From an uncultured Clostridia bacterium (lineage in GTDB: Bacteria > Bacillota > Clostridia > TANB77 > CAG-508), in NCBI GenBank assembly GCA_948735595.1, contig CAPXSA010000012.1, forward strand, positions 1 through 64,000: DNA of 64,000 bases, read 5' to 3'. Positions 43,097 through 52,843 of the stretch are shown here, in pieces; within the stretch, counting starts at the first letter, position 1, and each line of letters starts with the position of its first letter. The translations under genes were made by a program, and so were the position numbers. The notes below the pieces were generated by a model. The model was not told the DNA's origin. It saw only the letters and a program-made list of their open reading frames with translations, and did no database searches.

Positions 43097-43777
43097 ATGA
43101 GATATCAACTAACTTTTCAATTAAATACAGAAGAATTTCCACTAGATTATAGAAGAACCATCATGAGTTATATCAAAAATGCCTTATCAAAATATGACGA
43201 AACAACATATCAAAAATATTACCACGAAAAAGATCCCATCATGAAACCATTTACTTTTTCTGTTTATTTCAATAGTCCAATATTCAAAGATGAAACTATT
43301 TTTGTCAAAGATAAAATGATGAAACTCAATCTTTCTATTCAAGATTATAATCTAGCAATTACGCTTTATAACAGTGTAAATCACCAAAGAAATATACCAT
43401 TTCCCATTACGAATAACGTAATAATTTTAAAAAACATTACTATGATGCCAGAAGATGAAATTACAACAAATCAAATCACCATTAAATTTATGTCGCCACT
43501 TGTTGTACGTGAAAGAAAAGACAAAAAAGACTGGTACTACTCATATAGTGAAGATAATAAATTCAAGGAAATTTTAAAGCAAAACTTAAAAGAGCAATTA
43601 TCTATTAGCCAAATTCCACTAACTACATTAGAAGATTTTGAAATAAAAGCGGTACAACCCAAAAAAACTATCATTCAATTTTATGAAAAGAAAATCGAAA
43701 CATCTGTAGGAACCTATATTCTAAAAGGAGATAAAGAGTTGCTCCGATTTATCTACCAATGTGGTATGCGGAAGTAA
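43097..43777 (+). CDS. cas6: CRISPR endoribonuclease Cas6
   Basis: Cleaves the repeat in pre-crRNA and stays on the crRNA 3' end. 226 residues with two ferredoxin-fold halves: N-terminal MRYQLTFQL and KPFTFSVYF, C-terminal IKFMSPLVVRERKD and the final GTYILKGDKELLRFIYQCGMRK, fitting the Cas6 glycine-containing loop. First gene of the type I-B operon. The catalytic His is not obvious; H98 in VNHQRN is a candidate. Confidence 0.85.
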   Translation: MRYQLTFQLNTEEFPLDYRRTIMSYIKNALSKYDETTYQKYYHEKDPIMKPFTFSVYFNSPIFKDETIFVKDKMMKLNLSIQDYNLAITLYNSVNHQRNIPFPITNNVIILKNITMMPEDEITTNQITIKFMSPLVVRERKDKKDWYYSYSEDNKFKEILKQNLKEQLSISQIPLTTLEDFEIKAVQPKKTIIQFYEKKIETSVGTYILKGDKELLRFIYQCGMRK

Positions 43778-43829
43778 GCATTCAGCAGGATTTGGGATGT
43801 TTTCTATTATAAAGTAAAGGAGGTGCCAA

Positions 43830-45695
43830 ATGAAGAAAAAAATATACCTAAATGATTGGACTATCAATAGTGGTATCATTGGTTTTTTGAACATTTTAAA
43901 AGAAGCAGGAAAAGACATTGACTCTATGATGAAAGAAAACTACATTGAATTTGATACAGAAATTTTAGAAACATTTTCACAAGACTATTTTTCCTACTTT
44001 TTCAAAAAATATGATGTAGCAAAAAGAACTAGAAAAAAAGTAATCGATACCTATTATACAACCATCGAAAATGCCATTAACAATATGGCACTAGAACCAG
44101 AAACAAAAGAAGAAAAAGAAAAAAACAAAAAATCTCAAGACACTATAAAAAGATTAACAAAATATATCAAAGAAACTATTAAAACGCAAAAAGATAAAAT
44201 CAAAAAATTCAACGAAGACAGTTACCAAGTAATAGACGAAGAATATAGTAAAATCAAGGAACCAAAAACGAAGGAAGAACTACAAGAACTATCCAACATA
44301 TTAAATAAAATCATACAAGAAATCGAAAAAGAAGAAAATAATTCAAGAATCACATTAAATTATTTTAAAAATATTTTAAGTAGTAACTATTTCGGACAAC
44401 CATCTTTTATGAATGTGGTAAAAAGTAGTTGTACCATACCAGAGCAACAAGAATTAATGCAAAAAGATTATGTGAGTAATATTATAGAAAATGCCTTTTT
44501 ACAGGAAGTTTTAGAAGGCAAACACACTACCAATCAGATACAAGCACACATTCAAAAGACTACGAACATTACTAAAGAAATAGAAGCAATTTATAACAAT
44601 ATCCAAAAACAAATAGAAAGACAAAAGTCATTAGAAGAAATCCAAAAATATATCAAAACAAAAATGAATTACTGCTTAGTATGTGAAGCAAAAGAAAGTA
44701 TCACAGAAAACTATACAGAAAGCAATTTCATTCCACTAGCAGTTAGTAGTGAAAATATGGCTAACTTTTTCTGGAATCAAAAACCACAAGTGCCAGTTTG
44801 CAGTTTATGCAAATTAATGATGTTTTGCATTCCAGCAGGGGTAACACTCATTTCCAAAATAGAAAAAGACAGTAATATGAAGTATAAAGAAACAGAACTA
44901 TATAGTTTTATTAACTATGATACGAGCGTCAGAAAATTATTAAAAACCAATCGAAGTCTTAGTGATAACTCCAAAAAAGAAAAGGGAAAAATAAATCCTT
45001 ATGTAGACTCTATTTTAGACATTATTGATAACAAAGAAGAAACTGCTAGATGGCAATTAGATAATGTTTTTGTTGTAGAATTTGAAACAGAATATTTAGG
45101 ATATAGTAGAATGCAATATTTTCATATATTGCCCAATGTTGCTAAATTCTTAACAGGTAAATATGTAAATATATTACAGGCAATATCAGACTATCACTTT
45201 AGGCTACAATTAACAGATATGATGCTGAAAAATGAAGATACTGCTTTAGTCATCAATAATAGGTTAAGAGAAAACTTTAATGATGCTAAAGTAAAACAAG
45301 CATTTAATTGTTATTTAGCAACTAAAGTACGTTTTGATTTAAGTATGTTAAAAAAGGAGGGAAACAGAATGGAAGAAGAGATTCAAAAAGGAAATAAGAA
45401 AATTTATGCATTATATAATATTGGACAAGACATTAGAAAAACATTGAAAAACAAGAAAGAAGAAAATAAGCTAGATAGCTATGTTTATAGAATGATAAAC
45501 AGTATCAAAGCGAATAATAAAAAGGAATTTATGGATGTAGTAATTCGTTTGCATTTATATATGGCAAAAGACGTATCGCCAATTTTCCTAGAAGTAATGC
45601 AAGATGGAAATTTAGATTTTGCTACAATAGGACATAGTTTTTTATCAGGTTTAATATCTGATGAATATCACAAGGAAGAAAAAGTAGAAGAATAA
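43830..45695 (+). CDS. cas8: Type I-B large subunit Cas8 (Cst1-like)
   Basis: Large subunit of Cascade; recognises PAM and recruits Cas3. 621 residues with a coiled N-terminal half and two CxxC pairs, CLVCEAKES (about 284-292) and CSLCKLMMFC (about 319-328), the zinc-binding pattern of Cst1/Cas8a-type proteins. A helical C-terminal region (about 400-610) may serve as the small subunit. Ribosome-binding site AAAGGAGG. Located between cas6 and cas7, as expected. Confidence 0.85.
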   Translation: MKKKIYLNDWTINSGIIGFLNILKEAGKDIDSMMKENYIEFDTEILETFSQDYFSYFFKKYDVAKRTRKKVIDTYYTTIENAINNMALEPETKEEKEKNKKSQDTIKRLTKYIKETIKTQKDKIKKFNEDSYQVIDEEYSKIKEPKTKEELQELSNILNKIIQEIEKEENNSRITLNYFKNILSSNYFGQPSFMNVVKSSCTIPEQQELMQKDYVSNIIENAFLQEVLEGKHTTNQIQAHIQKTTNITKEIEAIYNNIQKQIERQKSLEEIQKYIKTKMNYCLVCEAKESITENYTESNFIPLAVSSENMANFFWNQKPQVPVCSLCKLMMFCIPAGVTLISKIEKDSNMKYKETELYSFINYDTSVRKLLKTNRSLSDNSKKEKGKINPYVDSILDIIDNKEETARWQLDNVFVVEFETEYLGYSRMQYFHILPNVAKFLTGKYVNILQAISDYHFRLQLTDMMLKNEDTALVINNRLRENFNDAKVKQAFNCYLATKVRFDLSMLKKEGNRMEEEIQKGNKKIYALYNIGQDIRKTLKNKKEENKLDSYVYRMINSIKANNKKEFMDVVIRLHLYMAKDVSPIFLEVMQDGNLDFATIGHSFLSGLISDEYHKEEKVEE

Positions 45696-45745
45696 AGAGG
45701 AAAGGAGCAAGAGGATTCTACAAAAAAGAATTCTCAAAAGAAAGT

Positions 45746-46648
45746 ATGAACGGATTAACAATAACAATGATTTTTAAAGCACAAAGCTTAAATTATGGAG
45801 AAGGAATAGGTAATATTTCAGAACTAAAAAAACTATCAAGAGGAGATGGCAATGTATATACATTTGCTTCAAGACAAGCACTACGTTATGATATAGCAAG
45901 ATTAGGTCATCAAATGTTTAACTGGAATTTAGAAGTAGTAGACAAATCAAAAGGGACAGTACAATTTTCAGATAAATACAGTATCAAAGATTCAGAAGAA
46001 ATGGACCTTTTTGGGTACATGAAAACTTCTAAAAAATCAGAAGACACAGATGGAGGGTCAGATATCAGAAGTGCAGCAGTTAGAATTAGTAATGCCATTT
46101 CATTAGAAAGCTATAGAAGTGATTTAGAATTTTTAAGCAATAAAGGATTAGCAGATAGGATTAATGAGTTCCCTAATTTAGCAAATTTAGAGCAACACTT
46201 AAGCTTTTATACCTATACCATTACAATCGATTTAGACAAAATTGGAAAAGATGGAAATATTGAATTAAGTCAAGAAGAAAAAGCAAAAAGAGTAACAGAG
46301 TTGTTAGAAATTATTAAGGTATTAAATAGAGAAATTAAAGGAAGACAAGAAAATTTAAGCCCATTATTTGCCATTGGTGGAGTTTATCCAATCAATACAC
46401 CATTCTATTTAGGAAGAGTAGAATTAGAAGGAAAAGATGGCCAATTTAGAGTAAAATTAGATACATTAAAACAAACAGGAGAGTTAAAAGTAGGAGGAAA
46501 TTCAATTGAAGGAAATACAATGGTAGGGCTAGTAGATGGAGTTTTCTCTAACAAAGAAGAAATTAACCAAGTTTATGAGGGAAAAACTTATCATATACAA
46601 GAATTTTTCGAAAATTTAGAAAATAAGGTACATGAATATTATCAATAA
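45746..46648 (+). CDS. cas7: Type I-B Cascade backbone protein Cas7 (Cst2/DevR family)
   Basis: Forms the crRNA-bound filament of Cascade. 300 residues: MNGLTITMIFKAQSLNYGEG, TFASRQALRYDIARLGHQMF, SDIRSAAVRISNAISLESYRSD and the C-terminal PLFAIGGVYPINTPFYLGRVEL. These are DevR/Cst2 signatures. The ATG at 45746 follows AGGAGCAAGAGG at some distance, so the ribosome-binding site is weak. Intact. Confidence 0.92.
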   Translation: MNGLTITMIFKAQSLNYGEGIGNISELKKLSRGDGNVYTFASRQALRYDIARLGHQMFNWNLEVVDKSKGTVQFSDKYSIKDSEEMDLFGYMKTSKKSEDTDGGSDIRSAAVRISNAISLESYRSDLEFLSNKGLADRINEFPNLANLEQHLSFYTYTITIDLDKIGKDGNIELSQEEKAKRVTELLEIIKVLNREIKGRQENLSPLFAIGGVYPINTPFYLGRVELEGKDGQFRVKLDTLKQTGELKVGGNSIEGNTMVGLVDGVFSNKEEINQVYEGKTYHIQEFFENLENKVHEYYQ

Positions 46649-46665
46649 AAAAAGGAGGATGTGGT

Positions 46666-47310
46666 ATGAAAGTATTGAAAATGAAGCTATTTCAGGAAAC
46701 TGCTTGCTATAAAAAGCCATTTGCCTATAAAGTAGCAGAGACATATCCCCTTCCACCTTATTCTACAGTGATAGGAATGTTCCATAAAATATTACAAGCC
46801 AAAAATGGAGAATACTTTCCTATGGAAGTATCTGTACAAGGAAAATATGAAAGCATTTTTTCAAATTATCAAACTCTAAGAATGTACAAGAAAAACAAAG
46901 TAACTTCTATGCCAAGAAATGTACATCAATTATTAAATGTAGAATTAATCATTCATGTTCAAGCAGAAGATGAGATTATTGATAAAATTTACTATAATGT
47001 TACAAATGGAGTAGAAACCTTCACATTAGGTAGAAATGAAGATATTGTTAGGTTAGATGACATCAAAATATGTCAGCAAATTCAAGAACAAGATGAAGAA
47101 ATTTTACAATATAATGCCTATATTCCAAATGAAAATGCGGAAGTTAATGGAATTAAGTATCGCATTCCAACTACCTATACAGTTCAAAATGAATTGAGAA
47201 TTTGGAACAAAGAAGATGTAAAATATGTAGAAAAGGGTAAAACAGTAGAAGAAGTATTACAAGACGAAGATGGAGATTTATTATTTTTAGCCAATAAAGA
47301 GAACTGTTAA
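46666..47310 (+). CDS. cas5: Type I-B Cascade protein Cas5
   Basis: Caps the crRNA 5' handle. 214 residues: KMKLFQETACYKKPFAYKVAETYPLPPYSTVIGMFHKIL, typical of the Cas5t group, then the RAMP core. It starts 17 bases after cas7 with AAAGGAGGATGTG. Length is normal. A terminator-like hairpin follows before cas3. Confidence 0.92.
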   Translation: MKVLKMKLFQETACYKKPFAYKVAETYPLPPYSTVIGMFHKILQAKNGEYFPMEVSVQGKYESIFSNYQTLRMYKKNKVTSMPRNVHQLLNVELIIHVQAEDEIIDKIYYNVTNGVETFTLGRNEDIVRLDDIKICQQIQEQDEEILQYNAYIPNENAEVNGIKYRIPTTYTVQNELRIWNKEDVKYVEKGKTVEEVLQDEDGDLLFLANKENC

Positions 47311-47332
47311 AAACATTTGTAGAATGTTGGAT

Positions 47333-47372
47333 AAAACTGCTTAAGTATTACAAAAAGTACTAAGCAGTTTTT
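47333..47372 (+). terminator. Terminator-like hairpin between cas5 and cas3
   Basis: AAAACTGCTTA and TAAGCAGTTTTT form a strong stem with extra AGTA/TACT pairing and a T-run. It splits the cas operon into cas6-8-7-5 and cas3-4-1-2 and could be an attenuator. Confidence 0.7.
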
Positions 47373-47391
47373 AGTATAATAGGAGGTAAAT

Positions 47392-49560
47392 ATGATAACA
47401 TCATACGCAAAATCTAAACCAGTAGAAACCATAACACAACATACAAAGGAAGTATTAAAGGAATTAGAAATATTAAAAAAGATATATGGTAAAAAAATAG
47501 TAAAAAATAAAATTGAAGATGAAGAACAATTTTGGCTTACCATTGAAATTGCCTGTAAATATCATGACTGTGGAAAATTTTTCACCCCATTTCAAAACGA
47601 AATACTAAGAAATTTAGGTCAAAAACCATTGCCAACAGAATTTGACTATGCTATTAAACATGAGCAACTTTCACCATTATTTATACCAAAAGAAGTTTTA
47701 AAACAACTAGATAAAACTCACCAAAAGGTTTTATTGCAAGCAATTTATTATCACCATGAAAGAAATAGTACTATACCAGACGCAAGTGTCATAAAAGAAA
47801 TATGGGAAAAAGACATTCTTCCAAGAATAGATGCGATAGAAACAGAATTTGGTTTTCCCATTGCAAAGCAAGCAAGCTATTTATATTTAGGCAAAGTGAA
47901 AAATAGGATTGATGAAGAAGATGAGAATTACTTAGAATACTGCTTAATTAAAGGAATTGTACATCGTTGTGACCATACGGGTTCAGCACATTTACCTATA
48001 GAAATAGAGGCCAAGTATAACTTGGGAGAACAAGTAGAAGAATTCGTCATTGAGAAATATGATAAAATCAATGATTTACAAGAATTTTGCAAAGAAAACA
48101 GAGAGAATAACATTCTAGGAATTGCCTCCACTGGATATGGAAAAACAGAAGCGGCAGCTATTTGGGCAAATCAAGATAAAACCATTTACACCCTGCCATT
48201 TCGTATTAGTTTAAACGATATTTTTGACAGAATGAATCAAATGATGGAACATCAAGATGTAGGCTTATTACACTCAACTGCTTTAGACTACATTTTAGAC
48301 GAAGAACAGATACAATATCCTCAAGAATTATATGAGGATTCAAAAATGATGAACGTAAAAATATTACTTTCCACCATTCATCAATTTTTCTATTTTGCAC
48401 TAAAATATCAAGGGTATGAAAAAATATATTCTATGCTAAGCCATACAAAGGTAATTATTGATGAAATACAGGCGTACCAACCTAAAGTAACAGCAATTAT
48501 ATTACAAGGTTTAAAAATGATAAATAAAATAGGTGGAAGATTTATGATTATGACAGCAACACTTCCCGGAATTTATCAGGAGTATTTAGAAAAAGACCAA
48601 ATACCTATAGCCACAAAGTGTTTTTACTCCAATAGAAATAGACACAAAATAAAAATGGTAAATAAAAAAATTGAAAATGATATTGATGAAATGATTGAAA
48701 AAGCAAAGAATGGTAAAGTCTTAGTAATTGTAAATACTGTCGATAAAACAATTGAACTATATGAAAAATGCAAGGAAAAGGCAGAAGCAAAATTATTACA
48801 CGCCAGATTTATTGAACAAGACAAAGCAAAACTAGAACAAGAAATCAAACAATTTGCGAGAAGTGAGCAAAGTGGAATATGGATAAGCACACAAATTGTA
48901 GAAGCATCACTAGATATTGATTTTGATTATTTATATACAGAAATGTCTACTTTAGATAGCTTATTCCAAAGAATCGGTAGATGTTATCGTAGTCGAGAAT
49001 ATCAAAAGGAAGAGCCAAACATAAAAATCTATACAAAAGAACCTAGTGGCATTCAATATGTGTATGATAAGAGAATCAATGAACTGAGTACAGAAATGCT
49101 AAAAGACTATGATGGCCAAGTTTTAAAAGAAGAAGTAAAAGCAGAACTTGTAAAAAAATTGTATTCAAGAGAAGTTCTACAAGGAACTAGTTATTTAGAG
49201 GAGTTTGAAGCTGCAGTTAATGTGTTGGAGAATATGAGAGAACACTATTTGACAGAGAAAGAGGCTAAAGGACTTTTTAATGATATTAAAACAGTCACAG
49301 TAATTCCAAAGCAATTATATGAAGAAAATATTTCACTATTTGAAAGCTATGAGCAAGAGGAAAGTCATCAAAGAAAAAATGAGATATTAAAGCAAATTAG
49401 AAAGTTATGTATAAATATATCGGCAAGTCAAGCCAGAGGAAGAATTACAGAGATTGGATATGGAATAAAGGGAATATTCTTTATTAACGCTAAATATGAC
49501 AAAGAAAAAGGACTACTATTAAAAGAAAAAAATGAGGATTTTGAAGATAGAAGTTTTTAA
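47392..49560 (+). CDS. cas3: CRISPR-associated nuclease-helicase Cas3
   Basis: Degrades the target strand after Cascade binding. 722 residues: HD nuclease domain with YHDCGKF (about 57-63), HHERNS (about 121) and HRCDHTG (about 190), SF2 helicase with IASTGYGKTEAA (about 244-255), VIIDEIQAYQP (about 358-368), MTATLPG, LVIVNTVDKTIELY and the motif VI-like RIGRCYRSR. TATAAT lies just upstream at 47375-47380 but without a matching -35. Complete. Confidence 0.93.
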   Translation: MITSYAKSKPVETITQHTKEVLKELEILKKIYGKKIVKNKIEDEEQFWLTIEIACKYHDCGKFFTPFQNEILRNLGQKPLPTEFDYAIKHEQLSPLFIPKEVLKQLDKTHQKVLLQAIYYHHERNSTIPDASVIKEIWEKDILPRIDAIETEFGFPIAKQASYLYLGKVKNRIDEEDENYLEYCLIKGIVHRCDHTGSAHLPIEIEAKYNLGEQVEEFVIEKYDKINDLQEFCKENRENNILGIASTGYGKTEAAAIWANQDKTIYTLPFRISLNDIFDRMNQMMEHQDVGLLHSTALDYILDEEQIQYPQELYEDSKMMNVKILLSTIHQFFYFALKYQGYEKIYSMLSHTKVIIDEIQAYQPKVTAIILQGLKMINKIGGRFMIMTATLPGIYQEYLEKDQIPIATKCFYSNRNRHKIKMVNKKIENDIDEMIEKAKNGKVLVIVNTVDKTIELYEKCKEKAEAKLLHARFIEQDKAKLEQEIKQFARSEQSGIWISTQIVEASLDIDFDYLYTEMSTLDSLFQRIGRCYRSREYQKEEPNIKIYTKEPSGIQYVYDKRINELSTEMLKDYDGQVLKEEVKAELVKKLYSREVLQGTSYLEEFEAAVNVLENMREHYLTEKEAKGLFNDIKTVTVIPKQLYEENISLFESYEQEESHQRKNEILKQIRKLCINISASQARGRITEIGYGIKGIFFINAKYDKEKGLLLKEKNEDFEDRSF

Positions 49561-49573
49561 AAGGAGGTAAAAA

Positions 49574-50062
49574 ATGCAAATTACAGGAACAATGATTTAC
49601 TACTATTTTATTTGTCATAGAAAACTATGGTATTTTGTCAATGAAATTACTATGGAGCAAAATAGCGAATTAGTATCTATAGGAAAAGTTCTAGATGAGA
49701 CAAGCTATCAAAGAGAGAAAAAGAGCATTTTGATAGATAATCAAATTAACATTGATTTTATTCAAAATGGAGCAGTGCTGCATGAAGTGAAGAAAACAAA
49801 ATCCATTGAGGAAGCGGGAGAATGGCAAATTAAATATTATATGTATTACCTAGAAGAAAGAGGAGTAAAAGAAATTGAAGCAAAGGTAGATTATCCACTG
49901 TTAAAACAGACGAAAGAAGTATTTTTGACACAAGAAGATAGAGTGGTGCTAAAAAAAGCAGTTCAGGATATCGAACAAATATTAGAAAGTGAGAAAATAC
50001 CTAAAAAATTAAACGAAAAAATATGTAAAAAATGTGCGTATTATGATTTATGTTATATTTAG
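49574..50062 (+). CDS. cas4: CRISPR adaptation nuclease Cas4
   Basis: Trims prespacers and selects PAM-containing ends. 162 residues: ITGTMIYYYFICHRKLWYFV with the first Cys, EVKKTKSIEEA, and a C-terminal CKKCAYYDLCY, giving the usual four cysteines of the iron-sulphur cluster plus the RecB-like nuclease core. Ribosome-binding site AAAAGGAGG. Intact. Confidence 0.92.
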   Translation: MQITGTMIYYYFICHRKLWYFVNEITMEQNSELVSIGKVLDETSYQREKKSILIDNQINIDFIQNGAVLHEVKKTKSIEEAGEWQIKYYMYYLEERGVKEIEAKVDYPLLKQTKEVFLTQEDRVVLKKAVQDIEQILESEKIPKKLNEKICKKCAYYDLCYI

Positions 50063-50072
50063 AGGAGGAAAT

Positions 50073-51065
50073 GTGAAACAATCATATTATTTATATAAAA
50101 GTGGTAGATTACAAAGAAAAGATAATACTTTGCAAATTGAGTATAAAGATGGAAATAAAAAGGTAATTCCAGTAGAAAGAGTAAATGATATTTATGTTAT
50201 GACAGAATTTGACTTTAATACTAATTTACTGAATTTTCTCTCACAATATGGAATATCAGTGCATTTTTTTAATTACTATGGCTTTTATACAGGAACCTAT
50301 TATCCAAAAGAACAGTTAGTGTCGGGAAGGCTATTAGTCAAGCAAGTAGAAAACTATACTAATAAATCCAAGAGGATAAAAATAGCACAAAAATTTATTG
50401 ATGCAGCTTCCTACAATATATTGAAAAATTTGAAGTATTATCAAAATAGAGGAAAAGATTTAGAAGAATATATTAAGCAAATTGAGTCTTTAAGAAAATA
50501 TATTGGCAGTTCTAAAGATGTGAAAGAACTAATGGGAATAGAAGGAAACATTAGAAAAGTATATTATGACTCTTGGACCACTATTATCAATCAAGATATT
50601 GAATTTGAAAAAAGAGTAAAAAATCCACCAGATAATGCCATTAATTCTTTAATCTCTTATGTGAATACAATCGTATATACAAGGGTATTAACAGAAATAT
50701 ATAAGACACAGCTAAATCCAACAATTAGCTACCTACATGAGCCATCAGAAAGAAGATTTTCTTTATGCCTAGATATTGCCGAAATATTCAAACCAATTTT
50801 AGCAGATAGATTAATTTTTTCTATGTTAAATAAAAAGCAAATTACAGAGAAAGACTTTGAAGAAGGACTAAACTTTTTATACATCAAAGAAAATGCTAGA
50901 AAAGAGATAACGAAAGAAATGGACGCAAAATTACAAACAGTAATTAAACATAAAACATTGGGAAAAGAAGTTAGTTATGAATATTTAATAAGACTAGAAA
51001 TATATAAGCTAATAAAGTATTTGCTCGAAGATGAAGAATATGAAGGGTTCAAAATATGGTGGTAA
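50073..51065 (+). CDS. cas1: CRISPR integrase Cas1
   Basis: Integrates spacers with Cas2. 330 residues starting at GTG 50073, 3 bases after AGGAGGAAAT (an earlier in-frame GTG at 50034 lies within cas4 and is rejected). Seen: N-terminal beta domain (YYLYKSGRLQRKDNTLQIEY), GIEGNIRKVYYDSW with the first metal-binding Glu, SYLHEPSERRFSLCLDIAEIFKP with His and Asp. All catalytic residues appear present. Confidence 0.95.
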   Translation: MKQSYYLYKSGRLQRKDNTLQIEYKDGNKKVIPVERVNDIYVMTEFDFNTNLLNFLSQYGISVHFFNYYGFYTGTYYPKEQLVSGRLLVKQVENYTNKSKRIKIAQKFIDAASYNILKNLKYYQNRGKDLEEYIKQIESLRKYIGSSKDVKELMGIEGNIRKVYYDSWTTIINQDIEFEKRVKNPPDNAINSLISYVNTIVYTRVLTEIYKTQLNPTISYLHEPSERRFSLCLDIAEIFKPILADRLIFSMLNKKQITEKDFEEGLNFLYIKENARKEITKEMDAKLQTVIKHKTLGKEVSYEYLIRLEIYKLIKYLLEDEEYEGFKIWW

Positions 51066-51066
51066 T

Positions 51067-51351
51067 ATGTATGTAATTTTAGTGTATGATATTAATTTAG
51101 AAGAAAAAGAAGGGCAGAAAGTGCTAAGAAATGTGTTTAAAACCTGCAAGAAATATTTAGTACATATTCAAAACTCTACTTTTGAAGGAGAACTGTTAGA
51201 ATCTCAAGCATTGAAGTTAAACAAAGAACTCAATAAATACATACGTAAAGATAAAGACTCTATTATCATATTCAAAAGTAGAAATCAAAGGTGGCTTGAT
51301 AAAGAATTTTGGGGAAAAGTAGAAGAAGATGAGACTTCTAATTTTTTATAG
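51067..51351 (+). CDS. cas2: CRISPR adaptation protein Cas2
   Basis: 94 residues: MYVILVYDINLEEKEGQKVLRNVFKTCKKYLVHIQNSTFEGEL, the typical Cas2 ferredoxin fold with VYDI. The ATG at 51067 lies one base after the cas1 stop (TAA at 51063-51065), so the two are translationally coupled. It is followed at once by the first leader and array. Unrelated in position to the solo Cas2-like protein at 14107. Confidence 0.93.
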   Translation: MYVILVYDINLEEKEGQKVLRNVFKTCKKYLVHIQNSTFEGELLESQALKLNKELNKYIRKDKDSIIIFKSRNQRWLDKEFWGKVEEDETSNFL

Positions 51352-51362
51352 GCTTAAAAATT

Positions 51363-51539
51363 TTCGTCGACCTATGATAATGCAAAAATAGTGGGGGCGA
51401 CGAAACAATGTAGTGCAGATGTATCAACTAATCTGGAGAATGAGTAGACTATTATGTGGTATGAATTTGTAAAAGATAGGTTACATCGACAAATTTGAGT
51501 GGTATAATAGTTGTAAATAGAGAGGTGTAAAGTCACCTT
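51363..51539 (+). promoter_or_regulatory. CRISPR leader 1
   Basis: The region between cas2 and the first repeat. It contains an inverted repeat TTCGTCGACC (51363-51372) / GG-CGACGAA (about 51396-51404) and a promoter TTACAT (51481-51486), 16 bases, TATAAT (51503-51508). It is nearly the same in order and spacing as leader 2 at 56731-56904. Confidence 0.85.
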
Positions 51540-51760
51540 TTTTAATTTAAGTATATTAGAATTTAAATTTAATAAACATTTTCATATTTTTTATAGCTTC
51601 TTTTTTTTAATTTAAGTATATTAGAATTTAAATTATTTTATCAAAAAATATCATAAAATCAAGAAAATATTTTTAATTTAAGTATATTAGAATTTAAAGT
51701 AGTTTTTACTTTCTGAAACATTGTGAATTGCACAATAATTTTAATTTAAGTATATTAGAA
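51540..51760 (+). CRISPR. CRISPR array 1: 4 repeats, 3 spacers
   Basis: Repeat of 28 bases, TTTTAATTTAAG TATATTAG AATTTAAA, at 51540-51567, 51605-51632, 51671-51698 and a truncated terminal copy at 51739-51760. Spacers of 37, 38 and 40 bases are extremely AT-rich. The repeat differs from array 2 at two positions (T for G, G for A). It lies directly downstream of cas2. Confidence 0.92.
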
Positions 51761-51827
51761 AACTCATTAACCATTTCCAACCAAACTGTATACAATATAT
51801 CAAAATAAAGAATAAAGGAGGACAAAT

Positions 51828-52787
51828 ATGCTAGGAACAATAGGAAATACACCACTAATCAAAATTCAATACCAATATAAACAAAAAACAAGCTACATAT
51901 ATGCAAAATTAGAAAGCTATAACTTAACAGGAAGCATTAAAGATAGAACAGCTTATTACATCATCACAAAAGCCAAACAAAGGGAAATTCTAAAAGAAGG
52001 AATGCCCATTATAGAAGCAACAAGTGGCAACACTGGAATTTCGTTATCAGCCTTAGGAAAATATTATCATCATCCAGTATATATTTTTATGCCCAATTGG
52101 GTAAGCAAGGAAAGAATGCAATTAATGAAAAGTTATGGGGCACAAGTCACCACATTTTCACATGAGCAGGGAGGCTTCAAAAGGTGTATCCAAGAAGCAC
52201 AGAAATTAGCAAAAAGAATCAATGGTTTTCTAGCCAACCAATTTGCTAATCAAGATAATTTATTAGCACAATATGAAACAACAGGACAAGAAATTGTTAA
52301 TCAATTGCCAGAAGATATTGATGGATTTGTGTCAGGAGTAGGAACTGGTGGAACTCTTATGGGAATAGGAAAAAAGATAAGAAGAAGTTATCCGGAGGCA
52401 AAAGTGGTTGCCATTGAGCCAGATAGTATGCCACTCATTTCAAAAAATAGAGCCATCGCACCACACAAAATAGAAGGAATAGGAGATGATTTTATTCCTG
52501 CCTTAATTGACAAAAACGAAATAGATAAAGTCATTTTAATTCATGATATGGACGCTATTAATATGTCAAGGAAGTTATCAGCTGACTTAGGACTAGGAGT
52601 TGGAATTTCCTCAGGAGCTAACCTTTTAGGTTGTATTCTATTACAAAGCGAAATGAAAACACCAGTTGTTACAGTATTTGCAGATGACAACAAAAAATAT
52701 TTAAGCACAGACTTAAGCAAACCAATAGACGAAAACGAAAAATATATTTCAAATCAAGTAAAATTAATAACATATGAAGTATGCTAA
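51828..52787 (+). CDS. cysK: Cysteine synthase (O-acetylserine sulfhydrylase)
   Basis: PLP enzyme that makes cysteine from O-acetylserine and sulfide. 319 residues: GNTPLIKI, the PLP lysine in SIKDRTAYY, EATSGNTGISLS and GVGTGGTLMG, SSGANL, all family hallmarks. It sits after CRISPR array 1 with its own AAAGGAGGA. A nearby ABC transporter of the sulfonate type suggests a sulphur-supply cluster interrupted by the lysozyme gene. Confidence 0.93.
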   Translation: MLGTIGNTPLIKIQYQYKQKTSYIYAKLESYNLTGSIKDRTAYYIITKAKQREILKEGMPIIEATSGNTGISLSALGKYYHHPVYIFMPNWVSKERMQLMKSYGAQVTTFSHEQGGFKRCIQEAQKLAKRINGFLANQFANQDNLLAQYETTGQEIVNQLPEDIDGFVSGVGTGGTLMGIGKKIRRSYPEAKVVAIEPDSMPLISKNRAIAPHKIEGIGDDFIPALIDKNEIDKVILIHDMDAINMSRKLSADLGLGVGISSGANLLGCILLQSEMKTPVVTVFADDNKKYLSTDLSKPIDENEKYISNQVKLITYEVC

Positions 52788-52802
52788 TCACACAAATAAG
52801 CT

Positions 52803-52832
52803 TCTCTCATAAGATATATAAAACTTATGAGA
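52803..52832 (+). terminator. Terminator after cysK
   Basis: CTCTCATAAG and CTTATGAGAG form a perfect 10-bp stem 17 bases past the cysK stop. Only weak T-rich sequence follows, so efficiency is uncertain. Confidence 0.55.
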
Positions 52833-52843
52833 GGAGCATTTTT

